Part shown: positions 62,740-64,000 of the stretch, one piece after another
How positions within the stretch are numbered: the stretch's first letter is position 1
Layout: each line of letters starts with the position of its first letter
Source: CAYLNH01 sp964384625
GTDB lineage: Bacteria; Verrucomicrobiota; Lentisphaeria; JABSQK01
NCBI GenBank assembly: GCA_964384625.1
Contig: CAYLNH010000005.1
Span: 1 to 64,000 of the forward strand
Length of the DNA stretch: 64,000 bases
Direction: 5' to 3'
Position numbers and translations under genes: made by a program
The notes under the pieces: generated by a model
The model's database searches: none
What the model saw: the letters and a program-made list of their open reading frames with translations, nothing else
Told to the model about the DNA's origin: nothing

Positions 62740-64000
62740 TTACACCGGGGCAGACGATGTCAAAACCTGTGATCGGCGCGGCCCGGCGTTGTCGGCGGTA
62801 AGGGGCTGAATCCCCAGATCGAAGGCGGGCGATGTGTCCGCCAGCCGGAAATCTCCGGCGCTTGGGTTGATGAATCGCGGGTTGGCGCCGACGCTGTCGG
62901 CTTCGACGCCGTGCGGTCGCTGTTCGGCGAAGTGGCGTGCGGCCCAGTCGGGATCGGCGGCATTGAAGTAGAGGTTGCGATCGGCGCGGCACTGGCGCAG
63001 CAATCCGGGCGGACGTTTGCCGGAAGCGGTCTTCGACTCCGTCAGCAGCGGCGTTTCCGCTTCCACGGCGTAGAAGATGTTGTGTTCAATGACGGCGCCG
63101 GTGCAGTCGCCGTAGGGCAGCACCAGATAGCCGCGGTTATGGGTGCATGCTGTGCCGTCGGGCGTAACGTGGCGCAAGCCGTAAACGATGTTGTTGGTGA
63201 TCGTGTTGGCGCCTTTGATGATGAATCCCTCGCCGCAGCAGTTGGCGATCAGGTTGGCGTGGATCGTTGTACCGTGCTGGTCATCGTCACAGCGTATGGC
63301 GGCGTTCATACGCGGCGAGATGATGTCGTGGATGTAGTTGTATTCCACGCGGATATTGTCGCCGGTACCGGAGATGTAGATGGCGTTGCCGTCGCCGAGG
63401 CGTTCCATGCAGTGATGCAGGTCGTTGAAGGCAACGCGGTTGCCGCGGCCGTGCAGCCAGGGTTCGCGTTCGCGCCACGGCAGGGGACGCGTATCCGGGC
63501 CAGACCGGTTGTAGGGGAGTTCGTGGTAACGCACAGTCTTCGACGCCTCGCCGTCAGACTGGAACATATGGATGCGGCCGCTGACCACGATGCCGCAGTA
63601 CGACACGTGATGGACGTGGTTGTGGCAGATTTCGTTGTGGCCGCTCTGCCAGGCGAAGATGCCGGCGGCATGCCAGAGGATGCGGCCGACATGATGGACA
63701 TGGTTGTCCGTGACCTGGTTGTGATGGTTGACGTCTTTGGTGCCGGGGCCGTAGCCGGCGAGCAGCACGCCGACGCCGCCGAGGTCGTGAATGTGATTGT
63801 GCGAGATGCAGATGTTTTGCGCATGCAGATCGCAACGGATCCCGGCGGCGCCGCTGTCGGCGAATTCGCAGTCCATCACGCTGCAGTCTTCCGCGCCGCG
63901 AAAGTGCAGCATGGCGGTCGGCCGGTCAAACATCTCCCAGTCGTGCTGCAGGCCCCACCCGCTTTTGTCCGGCGTCCAGGGCTGGTGATCGGCCTGGGTG
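62740..64000 (-). CDS. Right-handed parallel beta-helix protein, 5' end outside the window
   Basis: At least 419 residues, rich in PbH1-type repeats (ISHNHIHDLGGVGVLLAGYG, NHVHHVGRILWHAAGIF, VEYNYIHDI). The coding frame continues past an internal ATG at 63933 to the window edge (WTPDKSGWGLQHDWEMF), so the true start lies beyond 64000. Such helices occur in polysaccharide lyases, pectinases and epimerases. The many His/Asn are turn residues of the coils, and no specific catalytic set can be named. The C-terminal ADTSPAFDLG motif is common in exported PVC beta-helix proteins. Confidence 0.8.
   Translation of the reverse strand, partial: TQADHQPWTPDKSGWGLQHDWEMFDRPTAMLHFRGAEDCSVMDCEFADSGAAGIRCDLHAQNICISHNHIHDLGGVGVLLAGYGPGTKDVNHHNQVTDNHVHHVGRILWHAAGIFAWQSGHNEICHNHVHHVSYCGIVVSGRIHMFQSDGEASKTVRYHELPYNRSGPDTRPLPWREREPWLHGRGNRVAFNDLHHCMERLGDGNAIYISGTGDNIRVEYNYIHDIISPRMNAAIRCDDDQHGTTIHANLIANCCGEGFIIKGANTITNNIVYGLRHVTPDGTACTHNRGYLVLPYGDCTGAVIEHNIFYAVEAETPLLTESKTASGKRPPGLLRQCRADRNLYFNAADPDWAARHFAEQRPHGVEADSVGANPRFINPSAGDFRLADTSPAFDLGIQPLTADNAGPRRSQVLTSSAPV

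Noticed and set aside
1..64000. tRNA and rRNA genes
   Set aside because: No cloverleaf-like segment with a GGTTCGAAT-type arm or conserved rRNA stretch was noticed; a covariance-model scan would be decisive.

Overview
The window looks like a chromosome segment from an anaerobic, fermentative bacterium of the PVC superphylum, most likely Lentisphaerota or Kiritimatiellota. The reasons are a high-GC genome, an ECF sigma factor of the Rhodopirellula/Verrucomicrobium type followed by a FecR-like partner, a Ser/Thr kinase fused to a formylglycine-enzyme-like domain, a prepilin with an RFTLIELL start, very large secreted carbohydrate-active proteins, and a complete [FeFe]-hydrogenase locus. The phylum call is inference from gene content. 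No rRNA, tRNA or CRISPR array was recognised.

Layout. 0.1-6 kb: a methyltransferase, a B12-type radical SAM protein and a GH65 glycoside phosphorylase. 6-13.5 kb: two secreted paralogous glycosidase-like proteins (the second lacks the central barrel region) and two secreted MORN-repeat proteins. 14-18.6 kb: an ExbB-ExbD pair whose third gene is not TonB but a 1048-residue membrane-anchored coiled-coil protein. 19.3-36.7 kb: the hydrogen-metabolism locus. On the minus strand lie rex, hydC (NuoE-like), hydB (NuoF-like), hydA, an H-cluster-domain histidine kinase, a single-domain response regulator, a receiver-histidine kinase hybrid, a possible mini-ORF and the Ser/Thr kinase. On the plus strand lie hydG, hydE, aspA and hydF. 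A near-perfect Rex operator and a good sigma70-type promoter sit between the two arms. Together these supply a trimeric NADH-linked hydrogenase, its cofactor assembly, NADH-dependent control and a probable H2-sensing relay with no DNA-binding output domain in the cluster.

36.7-38.5 kb: a frameshifted REP-associated transposase (RAYT) flanked by inverted copies of a 60-bp palindromic repeat; a 100-N assembly gap lies inside the repeat array. 38.5-43 kb: a 1443-residue DUF5060/glycosidase-like protein with PKD-like and malectin domains, ending in a strong hairpin. 43-45.8 kb: an apparent integron remnant, with a truncated divergent integrase start, a core site, a cassette gene, a well-formed attC site, a second cassette gene, and a 307-bp MITE-like element whose inverted repeat supplies the second gene's stop codon. 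Two gene scraps (ceramidase-like and prepilin) follow.

46.9-54.1 kb: ECF sigma factor, FecR-like protein and a 1683-residue secreted protein. 54.6-58 kb: a 45-residue NrdD-like glycyl-radical mini-protein, a secreted helical protein and a metallo-beta-lactamase-fold protein with degenerate metal ligands. 58.2-61.4 kb: six short co-directional genes (zinc ribbons, DUF3592, TerB-like, prepilin, Mth938-like). 61.5-64 kb: a Gfo/Idh/MocA oxidoreductase broken by one in-frame TGA, and a beta-helix protein running off the window end.
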